A model generated the notes under the pieces. It had not been told where the DNA came from. It ran no database searches and was given only the letters and a program-made list of their open reading frames with translations. From contig NZ_KZ454936.1 of the NCBI RefSeq assembly GCF_002797315.1, positions 1,239,133 through 1,303,132 of the forward strand: 64,000 bases of DNA. Direction: 5' to 3'. Shown in pieces: positions 9,478 through 18,151 of the stretch (positions are counted from its first letter, which is position 1; each line of letters begins with the position of its first letter). The DNA is from Bacillus sp. FJAT-44742. GTDB lineage: Bacteria; Bacillota; Bacilli; Bacillales; Marinococcaceae. Position numbers and translations under genes: made by a program.

Positions 9478-10386
9478 ATGATTGAACAAATAAAGGAGTT
9501 GTTTCCAAAGGCTAGGTACCTTGAAGAGGTAGACGAATTAGCACTCCAGTCTTTTCTTTTTTACAAATCAAAAGAGGGTAAATACATTGCTCTTCCTAAA
9601 GAAGGTGTGACTGAAAGAGAAAAACATCTCTTATCTTTGTTTTTAACAAAGGTAGACTACTCATTCACACTCTATACTACAGAGGAGAAAGAGTGGTCAA
9701 ATCATTTGTTTCATGGTCATCCTCTTAAGGATAAATATAAAAAACAACCTTCCTTTCAAATGATCCACCTTAAGGGTGATCATCTACAAAGTGAGTACTC
9801 TGGTCTAAAAGAAGCTTTAACATATTACTTTGGTACAGAGGTTATATTAGTATTTGAAAAACCAGACTACGCGGTAGTCATTTTGTCAAATACAAAGGAC
9901 CAAGAAGAGATGCTAGAAGAAGATCAACTTTCAGAGATGATTATGGGAGATTTCCTAGTTAATATTTCCATATTTTTTGGAAGGTCCATTTGCATTTACG
10001 ATGACGCAATAAAATGGTTTAAACTGGAAAAAGAATTATTTTATAATGCTTACAAGCTTTGTCCAAAGAAAACCTTTCAAGCTTATGAGAGTATTCCTTA
10101 TGTCATGGTTGAGAATGATAATGATGATATGTTTTCAAAGCGATCATTGATTTCTTATGTTTTTGCTGAGCTAGAGAGAGAAGAGGATCTTTTTTCTACG
10201 CTAAAAATCTATATAGCATCTAACTTCAATGCTAGTTTAGCGGCGAAACGTCTTCACCTTCATCGAAATACACTTCAATATAGACTTGATAAATTTATTG
10301 ATGTCACTGGAATGGATATAAAAAAATTTTCCATAGCAGCTGGTGTATATTTTACCTTGATGATAAAAGAATCATTAAAAAACTAA
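9478..10386 (+). CDS. PucR/CdaR-type helix-turn-helix regulator
   Basis: This is a predicted transcriptional regulator of 302 residues. The C-terminus carries the PucR-type HTH (FNASLAAKRLHLHRNTLQYR, about residues 257-276), typical of CdaR and PucR proteins. The N-terminal two thirds resemble no sensor domain I can name. CAGAGGAG precedes the ATG. It lies about 200 bp downstream of xylB in the same direction and has its own upstream region. It could respond to a sugar acid or another metabolite of the xylose locus; the ligand is unknown. Confidence 0.75.
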   Translation: MIEQIKELFPKARYLEEVDELALQSFLFYKSKEGKYIALPKEGVTEREKHLLSLFLTKVDYSFTLYTTEEKEWSNHLFHGHPLKDKYKKQPSFQMIHLKGDHLQSEYSGLKEALTYYFGTEVILVFEKPDYAVVILSNTKDQEEMLEEDQLSEMIMGDFLVNISIFFGRSICIYDDAIKWFKLEKELFYNAYKLCPKKTFQAYESIPYVMVENDNDDMFSKRSLISYVFAELEREEDLFSTLKIYIASNFNASLAAKRLHLHRNTLQYRLDKFIDVTGMDIKKFSIAAGVYFTLMIKESLKN

Positions 10387-10637
10387 TTTATGATACCTAA
10401 AGCGGATAGATATCTACCAAATGATTAACGGTGCCACAGAATTAAGGAGTGTACAAGAAGCATTGAATAATTTCTTTGAAGTAAGGGATTTAACAGGAAA
10501 GAAGAGCTAAAAAAGAAAAGCAGAAGCTAGTAATTTTTTTTCTGACTGAGCATATATTTTGTTTGAATCATAAAGAATTCGAGGGGGAGAGAAGAACTAA
10601 AAAGATAAAAATATGAAAAGGGTAAAACGATTGCTAA
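10387..10637 (+). other. Gap with a short orphan reading frame
   Basis: A frame at 10421-10510 reads MINGATELRSVQEALNNFF and ends DLTGKKS. It is protein-like, but no ribosome binding site stands before its ATG and upstream codons in the same frame also look coding. It is probably the tail of a lost gene. The rest of the gap is purine-rich and shows nothing recognisable. Confidence 0.25.
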
Positions 10638-10667
10638 GGGGTGTTTTCTTAAAACATCCCTTTTTTT
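10638..10667 (+). terminator. Intrinsic terminator
   Basis: GGGGTGTTTT (10638-10647) pairs with AAAACATCCC (10651-10660), with one G-U pair and a 3-base loop, and is followed by seven T. Confidence 0.75.
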
Positions 10668-10723
10668 ATAGATTTTTATCTGCTTAGCAGGATAGTCACA
10701 TTCTTTGTAGAGGGGGAGAAAAA

Positions 10724-11707
10724 ATGGGGAGCGTAGCAGCGGGATTGCTGTTCTTTCTCGCTTTAGTCACCTTGTTTGGCAGCGGTGTGTGGCTTATCAT
10801 TCATTTGATAAAAAGAAAACAAGTAAAAAAACCGCTAATAGTCATAGGCAGTTGTATAGCGGTAATGTTTCTTTCATTACTCATACCCCAATCGGAAGAG
10901 GAGAGAAATATAGAGATAGAAGAGAAAATGGTCACCTACAGTGAGCTCCGGGAATTAATCAGAGAGGCAGAGGCAGACTTATTAGAAGTGGAGGAAAAGA
11001 CTGCGGAAGCGGAAGAGAAGCTGAAAGCCGAAGAGGGAAAAATAACAGCAAAAGAGGAAGAAGTCAAAGAGGTGATGGATCTTATTGACCAAAAAAGCGT
11101 CATTAAAGAAGAACTGCAAGAGATAAAAGGTAAGCTGGAAACAAAAAAAGCAGGATTTGAAGAAGAATTAAACAATGAAGTAAATGAACTTGTTGAAATT
11201 TATAACGAGAAGAAAAAAGAGATAAAATCTGATATAAATACCTTGGAAGAGGAGCTGGAAAAAAAGGAAGCACAAGTTCAGAAAGAAATGACTTCTTATG
11301 AGGAAGAAGGAGCTGCAAAAAAAGAAGAAATGGAGGAAGAACTGACATCGCTAACTAGTAAAATATATTCTAATAAGAAGAAAAAAGAGAAAATTGAAGC
11401 AGAAATCGATGAGAAAAAAGAGGAACTGGAAGCAATAGGTACTGTAATAAAAGAAAAAAGTGAAGAACCTGTTGTCCTTCCTGCGGGCATGTTTGTGGTG
11501 GGCCACGATCTCCCGGAAGGCCGTTACAAGGCCGTGCCTGAAGGCCAGGGTAGTAACCTATTTGTAAATGATAATGATGGAAGATCCACAGTAAATACTA
11601 TTTTAAGTAACCGGAGTGACCATGGGGTAAATGAATATGTATTCTTCGTAACAGATGGATTTGTTATTGAATCAAGAGCTCCCGTAAAGCTTATTCCTAT
11701 TGAGTAG
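10724..11707 (+). CDS. Membrane-anchored coiled-coil protein of unknown function
   Basis: I do not recognise a named family. The 327 residues begin with two hydrophobic segments (about 5-25 and 38-52). A long Glu/Lys-rich coiled coil follows (about 60-245). A compact C-terminal domain starts VVLPAGMFVVGHDLPEGRY and has the look of a small beta-sandwich found at the end of many Firmicute surface proteins. The topology suggests a membrane-tethered rod presenting that domain. The ribosome binding site is AGAGGGGGAG and a terminator follows, so the gene is monocistronic. Function is not predictable from sequence. Confidence 0.7.
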   Translation: MGSVAAGLLFFLALVTLFGSGVWLIIHLIKRKQVKKPLIVIGSCIAVMFLSLLIPQSEEERNIEIEEKMVTYSELRELIREAEADLLEVEEKTAEAEEKLKAEEGKITAKEEEVKEVMDLIDQKSVIKEELQEIKGKLETKKAGFEEELNNEVNELVEIYNEKKKEIKSDINTLEEELEKKEAQVQKEMTSYEEEGAAKKEEMEEELTSLTSKIYSNKKKKEKIEAEIDEKKEELEAIGTVIKEKSEEPVVLPAGMFVVGHDLPEGRYKAVPEGQGSNLFVNDNDGRSTVNTILSNRSDHGVNEYVFFVTDGFVIESRAPVKLIPIE

Positions 11708-11734
11708 GGGTAGAAGTAGAAGAACAATAGTTAC

Positions 11735-11760
11735 TGAGCCATTTTAAGGCTCATTTTTTT
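11735..11760 (+). terminator. Intrinsic terminator
   Basis: TGAGCC (11735-11740) pairs with GGCTCA (11748-11753) and is followed by seven T. Confidence 0.75.
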
Positions 11761-12019
11761 GTCTAAAAGGTAAAGGAAGAAATTATACCAAGGATGTGAG
11801 AGACCAATTATAAAAAGGAATGATTGCATAAATGTTAAAAAACAAGAAGGGTTAAGTATTTAACTGAATGGTTGATGTTGGTTATTTTTTATTATTGTGT
11901 CACAGGAAGGTCAATGGGTTGAGCCTTGATTCTTTGTGAAAGCGTTAAAGATAATGATTCATAATTAAGATAAGGCATTACTATAAAACATGGAAAGGTG
12001 TAAGAACCTATACTAGAAA
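11761..12019. other. Intergenic stretch without a visible gene
   Basis: This AT-rich DNA between convergent genes holds no open frame with a ribosome binding site. Nothing recognisable was found apart from the flanking terminators. Confidence 0.5.
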
Positions 12020-12023
12020 GATA

Positions 12024-12063
12024 AAGAAGGTCCGTTGCTAAGAACAAAGCAGTGGACCTTCTT
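12024..12063 (-). terminator. Terminator hairpin after the TauE gene
   Basis: AAGAAGGTCC and GGACCTTCTT form a 10-bp stem, extended inward by GTTGC/GCAGT. It lies just beyond the stop codon of the leftward gene at 12065. On the minus strand it is followed by TTTATCTTTC. Confidence 0.65.
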
Positions 12064-12064
12064 T

Positions 12065-12817
12065 TTATGAACCTACTAGAAGACGGATGCCTCCTATAAA
12101 GGCTAAGGCTAGAATTATATACTCAAAAATACGTTGAGGAATTTTCTTTAACGTGGTAATTCCAATTAGTGTTCCTAGTAATACAGCTGGTATCATCCAG
12201 GCGTTTAAGGTCAGTGTATGCATAGTGATTAAGTCAATTGAAACATACAAGGGGACTTTGATTAGATTGACCGTAAGGAAAAACCAAGCGCCAGTACCTA
12301 TGAATTCTTTCTTTTGGAGCCCAATGGATAGTAAAAATAAAGCCATGATAGGCCCGGCCGCATTTCCAGCCATCGTAGTAAAACCGGCAAGCGTTCCGAA
12401 GAAGGCTGTAAACCACACAGAGTCAGGAAGATTTTTCATCCACTGAGCACCTAGGCGGTCGTTAATTAGTTGAAGAATAGCCATTGCCACCACAATGCTT
12501 CCTAAAGTAACTTCAATAGGGCGGCTGACATCTACAAAAAACAGAAAAATAAACCCTGCAGCTAACCCCCCTAATACCCATGGGACAAGACGAAAAAGCA
12601 ATTTCCAATTAGCACTTCTCCGGTAATATGCTACTGCAATAATATCTGCCGTGATAAGCATAGGGAGAACGATACCAATGGAATCCCTTGCAGGGAAAAC
12701 GGTAGCCATCACAGCTACGACAAATATGCCAAGGGTGGGGAGACCGGTTTTTGAAATGCCTATTAAGATAGCGCACCCAATAACAATTAAAAGCTCTATT
12801 GTATGTAACCCTGCCAA
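12065..12817 (-). CDS. TauE/SafE-family sulfite (anion) exporter
   Basis: This is an integral membrane protein of 250 residues with about eight hydrophobic segments and two repeats of the TauE type (GISKTGLPTLGIF in the first half, AGFTTMAGNAAGPIMALF in the second). Family members export or import sulfur-containing anions such as sulfite or sulfoacetate. The substrate cannot be read from the sequence. The ribosome binding site is GTGGAGGAATCG. It is monocistronic with a terminator hairpin. Confidence 0.85.
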   Translation of the reverse strand: MAGLHTIELLIVIGCAILIGISKTGLPTLGIFVVAVMATVFPARDSIGIVLPMLITADIIAVAYYRRSANWKLLFRLVPWVLGGLAAGFIFLFFVDVSRPIEVTLGSIVVAMAILQLINDRLGAQWMKNLPDSVWFTAFFGTLAGFTTMAGNAAGPIMALFLLSIGLQKKEFIGTGAWFFLTVNLIKVPLYVSIDLITMHTLTLNAWMIPAVLLGTLIGITTLKKIPQRIFEYIILALAFIGGIRLLVGS

Positions 12818-13096
12818 AACGATTCCTCCACTTTTGATAGATATATTTTATTATGAGAATAGTAGTTAGCTAGTTAGTTTACTAAATAAGGAAGAATGAC
12901 ATCGTACTATTATAGAATCGATTTCCTTTTCTGATCGTAACACGTGTTAACGTATTCGTCTGTTATCAAGGGAAGGGACTGCTGGCTTAGAGCGAAAGCT
13001 TCCTCTTGCTGGTTTGTATGAGAGCCATCCAAGAACGGCTGGGGAAAAGTGTAAAAGGAACTGAAAAACAAACAACTCCACACATACGAAAACCTA
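12818..13096. other. Intergenic stretch, promoter of the TauE gene
   Basis: The part next to 12818 is AT-rich and should hold the leftward promoter of the exporter gene. No supported reading frame was found in the remainder. Confidence 0.4.
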
Positions 13097-13127
13097 CTAT
13101 GAAGAGGAATGATCCGTCTCTTCATAG
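13097..13127 (-). terminator. Hairpin after the thioesterase gene
   Basis: CTATGAAGAG pairs perfectly with CTCTTCATAG across an 11-base loop, next to the stop codon at 13136. The following minus-strand tract (TAGGTTTTCG) is only weakly T-rich. Confidence 0.5.
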
Positions 13128-13135
13128 CAGGGCGG

Positions 13136-13618
13136 CTATTGTTGTGTTGAAAATGTGCCAGGCATCACGACAGCTACAACTTCTCCTGTCGCACATAGAA
13201 CATCATTTGCAAAGACTTCAGTATGAACCTTCCACTTTTTTGGATGGATTTCTTCAATTGTTCCAATGGCTTTAAGTGGTGTATCTTTTGGCGTTGGCTT
13301 GAGAAAATCCACGTGTAATGATCCAGTTACAAAGCGGGGAGGTTCAGTGCCATCGCCAATATGATTTCCGTTTTTGTGATGCAGGGCTAATGAAGCGGTA
13401 CCTGTCCCGTGACAATCAATTAAGGACGCAATCACACCGCCATAGACAAACCCTGGAATTGCCGTGTGCTCTTCAGATGGTGTATAAATGGTCACTGTCT
13501 GGTCACCATGCCAGCCTGTACGGAAGTGGTGGCCTTTTTCATTTAAGCGTCCACAGCCATAACACCAGGCAATCTCTTCTGGGTAAATATCCTGAATAGC
13601 TTTATCTACCGTTTCCAT
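13136..13618 (-). CDS. PaaI-type hotdog-fold thioesterase
   Basis: This is a predicted acyl-CoA thioesterase of 160 residues. It contains CYGCGRLNEKGHHFR near residue 20 and the hotdog helix with GFVYGGVIASLIDCHGTGT, followed by SLHVDFLKPTPKDTPL. ATG at 13618 is preferred because GGGGGG stands 6 bases before it; a longer frame to 13687 would need a TTG without a ribosome binding site. The substrate is unknown and the neighbours give no clue. Confidence 0.8.
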   Translation of the reverse strand: METVDKAIQDIYPEEIAWCYGCGRLNEKGHHFRTGWHGDQTVTIYTPSEEHTAIPGFVYGGVIASLIDCHGTGTASLALHHKNGNHIGDGTEPPRFVTGSLHVDFLKPTPKDTPLKAIGTIEEIHPKKWKVHTEVFANDVLCATGEVVAVVMPGTFSTQQ

Positions 13619-13918
13619 AAATAGCCCCCCATCAAAGATATGATCCCTACTAATGGTTCGCCAAAGTGCCACATTTTCCTGTGTCAAATTAATGATTATG
13701 AATCTAGCTTAAGAATTACAAAAGAGATTACTCATTATTAAATATAGTAGAAAATCGGGTGAAAGCCCATTGTCGTTAAGCACCTTTATTTGTTGCGTGC
13801 TCTTTTGATTTGTGAATATCTTTTATAATGACGTAAAGAGAATACAACATAAAACTTAATTGACGGTACTTGAAAATTAAAGATATTATGGGTTTTATTG
13901 TCATAATCAATTGATATT

Positions 13919-14796
13919 GATGTCGAGTTTTCAAGACGGGATACCCTTTATTTTGCAAGCTATTCTGAAGATGTAAAGCGGCTGGAAAAAGGATATGAAT
14001 TATTGAAAAAGCACCAGTTTGAGCTGGGATTTCTGACAGAAACAGATATTGGGAGGAAATATCCGTTTACAAAACACGCTGCATTGTACACCTATAATGA
14101 CGCAGAAATTAATCCATATAAATTCACTCATGGATTGTTGGATTATGCCGCCAAAAAGGGTGTCCGCATTTTTGAGAATACTGAACTGAATGGGCACACG
14201 TATGATGAGAAAAACGACAGAGTGACTGTCTCACCAAAAACGGAAAACTCATCCATGCGAAGAGGGTTATTTATGCAGCGGGATATGAAGGCATAGATAT
14301 GAAAAAAGAGAAAATGGTCTCGTTTGTAAGTACATATACGATTACTACCAATCGTGTTGAGGACTTCTCATCCTGTCATAATCGTACATTGATTTGGGAG
14401 ACAGCCCGGCCATATGTATTCATGCGAACCACAGCAGACAACCGGGTAATCATTGGCGGTCTTGATGAAAATACCGCCTACCCGGAGGTAAGGGACAGTA
14501 AGCTAATGAACAAAAAAGATTTGCTGGTCCAAGAATTCAACAAGCTGTTCCCTGATATTAAGATAAGGCCGGTTTATTATTCGGCCGCTTTTTATGGCGG
14601 CACAGTAGATGGCCTGCCCATCATCGGTATATATGACGAAGCACCAAACAGTTATTTTTTGTTTGGGTTCGGGGATAACGGAACTGTATACAGCCAGATC
14701 TTATCAAAAATTCTAACCGAGAACATTGTAACGGGAGCGAGTAAAGATCTGGACTTATATCTTCAGACCCGACCACTTTTAAAGAAGGAGAAATAA
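13919..14796 (+). pseudogene. Broken FAD-dependent amino-acid oxidase (DAO family)
   Basis: The reading resumes the middle of a DadA/glycine-oxidase-type protein at FSRRDTLYFAS and continues through KKHQFELGFLTETDIGRKY to about 14229. There a single-base loss moves the frame, and the protein continues as LTKNGKLIHAKRVIYAAGYE to the stop at 14796, passing GGTVDGLPIIG and FGFGDNG. The N-terminal FAD-binding GxGxxG part is absent and an in-frame stop precedes the homology. With both a 5' truncation and a frameshift, the gene cannot make an active enzyme. Confidence 0.8.
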
Positions 14797-14810
14797 TAAT
14801 CGAAACGTAA

Positions 14811-14846
14811 AAACACAGAGACTCCAAGGGATCTTCTGTGTTTTTT
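14811..14846 (+). terminator. Intrinsic terminator
   Basis: AAACACAGA (14811-14819) pairs with TCTGTGTTT (14835-14843) and runs into a T tract. It probably survives from the broken oxidase gene. Confidence 0.7.
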
Positions 14847-15083
14847 CTTTATCGTCTTTTAACTCTAGATTTTTCCTGATGAAAATATAATTTACGTTGC
14901 GGCTTTCTGACGAGAGAAAAATGTTGTGACTGAACAAACCATAAAACTATTATTTTATTTTATAATAGAAACGTTCAATTTTATGAATACAACCATTTTT
15001 CCTTGTTTAATACCTGTTCCGAATGGCATGGTTAATAGTAGTGAGATAAAGGTTGATAAGTACATTTTAGCGAGGTGATTGAC

Positions 15084-16247
15084 ATGGTGCGTACACCCGG
15101 TTTTCGACCATACTGGGAGGTTAAAGCTCTACTTCATTTTCTTCAAAACAAGAGCATTGGACAATACAAATTAATGAATCAAACCATATGGAATTTAACC
15201 GGTACACCCCAGGAAACAGTGAATTGGCAGAATCCTGATGAATGGATTCCAGAGCGGTTAACAGGGGATGTTAAAGATATGGCTCAGCAAATACATAGTG
15301 AAACCGGAATAAATCCACGGTATGTTCTGGGGAGTAACAAACTCATGGCAAATTATTCACTGATTGAGGAAACAACAGAGGGTGTTTTTTCAATCACCGA
15401 AAGGGGAAAGATATTTGCTTCCTCTGAATCTAATGAAATGATAAAAAAAATTGATGAACAAGAAGGGTGCTTGTTTATTCTATATTTAACCTCAATTCAT
15501 CCAGGGGGCACTAGAAAAACCTTTCTTCCAGAATGGAGAAAATATCTAAAAGAAAACTCAAACTATAAATCAGATTCAGTGGTTAAAAATTTCCTCGGCA
15601 GAAGACTGGCCAACCTTATGGCTCGAAGCCTTGTTTATAGAGATGGAATTTCTTATTACATAACAGAGGTAGGAAAGAAATATTTACAAGAAACATCCTC
15701 ACAATTTGTTTCGAAAGAAATAAGTGAAGAACAAAACCTTACGCTACTTATTAATGAACATAATGAGAAACAAAAGCAGCAGTTAAAAGAACAACTTCAT
15801 AATGTATCTCCGCAAAAATTCGAATATATCATTAGAGATTTACTAGAAGCAATGAATTACCAAGATCTTGAAGTTACCTCACTTACCAATGACAAGGGGG
15901 TGGATGTGATCGGTACAATTCAAAATGGTATCACTACTGTAAAAGAGGTAGTACAAGTAAAAAGGTTTAGAAACAACATCCAGAGACCGGTAATAGATCA
16001 GCTGAGAGGGAGCCTTCACCGTTTTCAAGCCTTTAGAGGGACGGTTATTACGTTATCCGACTTTTCAAGAGGGGCAAAGGAAGCCTCACTTGAAAGGGGA
16101 GCTGCGCCAATTACCTTGATAGATGGAAAGAAATTAATCGACTTAATATTCGAACATGAGACTTTAGTTGTTAAAAAAGATATATCTTATTACACACTGG
16201 ATACAGATAGTTTACTAGAGAATGGTGAGGGAGAAGACCTTAGTTAG
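15084..16247 (+). CDS. Mrr-family restriction endonuclease
   Basis: This is a predicted type IV, modification-dependent or stand-alone restriction nuclease of 387 residues. The N-terminal two thirds contain two winged-helix-like segments (about 1-110 and 130-215). The C-terminal Mrr nuclease domain begins SPQKFEYIIRDLLEAMNY and shows the PD-(D/E)xK core as KGVDVIG, then VVQVKR, followed by QLRGSLHRFQAFRGTVIT. ATG at 15084 follows GCGAGGTGA; GTG at 15075 would extend it by three residues. No methyltransferase gene adjoins, which fits a solitary modified-DNA-targeting enzyme. Confidence 0.85.
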   Translation: MVRTPGFRPYWEVKALLHFLQNKSIGQYKLMNQTIWNLTGTPQETVNWQNPDEWIPERLTGDVKDMAQQIHSETGINPRYVLGSNKLMANYSLIEETTEGVFSITERGKIFASSESNEMIKKIDEQEGCLFILYLTSIHPGGTRKTFLPEWRKYLKENSNYKSDSVVKNFLGRRLANLMARSLVYRDGISYYITEVGKKYLQETSSQFVSKEISEEQNLTLLINEHNEKQKQQLKEQLHNVSPQKFEYIIRDLLEAMNYQDLEVTSLTNDKGVDVIGTIQNGITTVKEVVQVKRFRNNIQRPVIDQLRGSLHRFQAFRGTVITLSDFSRGAKEASLERGAAPITLIDGKKLIDLIFEHETLVVKKDISYYTLDTDSLLENGEGEDLS

Positions 16248-16309
16248 GTAGAATCTATGTATACTCCGTCCTCTTTAAGCTTTTAATAAAAAGGAAGGAG
16301 AACAGCCAG

Positions 16310-17707
16310 ATGAAAATTAAACAATTACTTTATGTGGGTGCGTTTTCTATTATGGTTACAGCTGGGTGCGGGCAAGGCACAATAGATGATCAACCAGCCG
16401 AAGAGACTACGAGTGAAGAAACAGGGAAAGAGAGCCCAGGAAATGAGCAAGAAGAAAACGAAAAGGAAAAAGAAGAAATCCCGGAAGAGGGGACGGAAGA
16501 CCCGGTTCATGAAGGAGATCAACACGAAGAAACAGAACGAGAAACGAAAGAGGTGAATGGGAATTCATCAGGTGCTTCCGAAGATTTTAAGGAATTAGAA
16601 GAGCTGGCCATACACTTTATTGATGCAGGGCAAGCAGATGCGACACTTTTTGAATACAGCCATGAAGGGGAAGAATACAACCTTCTTTTTGATGCTGGGA
16701 ACTGGAACCAAAATAACGTAGTACATTATTTACATACACACGATATTGAAACCCTTGATGTTATGATGCTAAGTCATCCCCACGCTGATCACATTGGCCA
16801 GGCTGACACTATTATTGAAGAGTTTGAAGTAGACGAAGTATGGATGTCTGGAGATACCCATGATTCACAAACATTTGAACGGGTCATGGATGCAGTTGAT
16901 GACAGTGACGTTTCTTATGAGGAACCAAGAGCTGGTAAAATTTATGATATAGGTCCGCTGACACTGGAAATGGTGAATCCAGACAGTATTAATGGAGACC
17001 TTCACCACGGATCTTTATCTGCTCGCTTTCTTTATGGTGATTCCTTTTCACTGCTAATGACAGGAGATGCAGAGAAAGAAGCAGAAAAGGCGATGATTGA
17101 GCGGGGCCATGAATTAGAGGCTGACATTCTTCAATTAGGTCATCACGGTTCCGATACTTCAACCACTGCCCCTTTTTTAGATGAAGTAAGCCCCGAGACT
17201 GCTATTTATTCGGCAGGAGAAGATAACCAATACGGACACCCACATGATTCCGTCATTCAACGCTTAGAGGATAGAAATGTAGAAATTTACGGGACAGATA
17301 TCGATAGTACGATCATTGTAACAACTGATGGAGAAAGCTATGATATAGCTGCCAACCAGGATGGAACCATATCGCCATCATCAACATCTGACAGTGATAC
17401 AAGCGATGATGACAGAGGTGAATCCAGCCTTACAGAAGAATCTTCGAATGATACCCTTTCCCAAACAGAAGAGGAAGTGGAAGATCAATCTGTTCAAGAA
17501 GAAACAGATATAAATGGATGTATTGATATAAACTCAGCGTCTTTTGAAGAGCTGCAGGAGATTCATCAAATCGGTCCGGATCGGGCAGAGGAAGTGGAGA
17601 GCCACCGACCGTTTAGTTCTGTAGAAGAGATGACCAGGATAAGCGGGATTGGTTCTGCAAGAATCGATGAAATTAAGGCGGAAGGGCTGGCCTGCGTAGG
17701 AGGGTAA
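16310..17707 (+). CDS. Secreted metallo-beta-lactamase-fold lipoprotein with C-terminal helix-hairpin-helix
   Basis: This lipoprotein of 465 residues has a signal ending TAGC with lipidated Cys20. Its parts in order are a Glu-rich linker (21-95), a metallo-beta-lactamase domain of the ComEC/Rec2 type (100-345; SHPHADHIG at 155-163, TGDAEKEAEK, LGHHGSDTSTTAP), a second acidic linker, and a ComEA-like helix-hairpin-helix domain (about 404-460; IGPDRAEEVE, ISGIGSARIDEI). The metal ligands are intact. The combination suggests an extracellular or wall-bound nuclease or phosphodiesterase that holds DNA through the hairpin domain. It lies 2 bp before a DUF3006 gene, a common partner of such proteins. 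Confidence 0.8.
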   Translation: MKIKQLLYVGAFSIMVTAGCGQGTIDDQPAEETTSEETGKESPGNEQEENEKEKEEIPEEGTEDPVHEGDQHEETERETKEVNGNSSGASEDFKELEELAIHFIDAGQADATLFEYSHEGEEYNLLFDAGNWNQNNVVHYLHTHDIETLDVMMLSHPHADHIGQADTIIEEFEVDEVWMSGDTHDSQTFERVMDAVDDSDVSYEEPRAGKIYDIGPLTLEMVNPDSINGDLHHGSLSARFLYGDSFSLLMTGDAEKEAEKAMIERGHELEADILQLGHHGSDTSTTAPFLDEVSPETAIYSAGEDNQYGHPHDSVIQRLEDRNVEIYGTDIDSTIIVTTDGESYDIAANQDGTISPSSTSDSDTSDDDRGESSLTEESSNDTLSQTEEEVEDQSVQEETDINGCIDINSASFEELQEIHQIGPDRAEEVESHRPFSSVEEMTRISGIGSARIDEIKAEGLACVGG

Positions 17708-17709
17708 GG

Positions 17710-17979
17710 ATGGAGACAAAAGGAGTACTCGATCGAATTGTAGATGATAAGTATGCTGTTATTTTAGCAGAAGACATAGGAAAAGAGTATGTGATCAATA
17801 AAGAAGAGCTGCCACAAGGCAGTTCGACTGGCGACTGGTTTGTTTTGACGATAGAAAAAGAGAAGGTAACCAAACTCTCTTTAGACAGAGAGCACGCTCA
17901 ACAGATGAGTGAACGCATCCGAAATAAGATGGAAAAGGTGCGTGCGAAGGGGAAAGGAAGTAAGTTTAAGAGAAAGTAG
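17710..17979 (+). CDS. DUF3006-family small protein
   Basis: This is a cytoplasmic protein of 89 residues with the DUF3006 beta-barrel-like pattern (VLDRIVDDKYAVILAE, then YVINKEELPQG and DWFVLTIE). A Lys/Arg-rich tail follows (RAKGKGSKFKRK). It starts 2 bp after the nuclease-like lipoprotein, so the two are translated together. DUF3006 genes often sit next to ComEC-like metallo-beta-lactamase genes; their role is unknown. The basic tail could bind nucleic acid. Confidence 0.8.
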   Translation: METKGVLDRIVDDKYAVILAEDIGKEYVINKEELPQGSSTGDWFVLTIEKEKVTKLSLDREHAQQMSERIRNKMEKVRAKGKGSKFKRK

Positions 17980-18008
17980 TAAGAGCAGGAATGAGTGATG
18001 TGATTGTA

Positions 18009-18048
18009 CCCTACTTGTTAGACACCATCTAGCGGGTGGGGATTTTTT
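18009..18048 (+). terminator. Probable terminator
   Basis: CCCTAC and GTGGGG can pair (one G-U), with CACC/GGTG inside, followed by six T. The stem is imperfect. Confidence 0.45.
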
Positions 18049-18151
18049 AATAGGATCACCGTAATTTCAACGGGAAATACAGAACACCCATTCTCATTCT
18101 TTCCCATTATCATGTATAATAGAAAAAAGTGGAAGATGAAAGGAGGCTGTG

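Noticed and set aside
10936-11490. Several minus-strand Ser-rich frames
   Set aside because: They are shadows of the Glu/Lys-rich coiled-coil gene on the plus strand.
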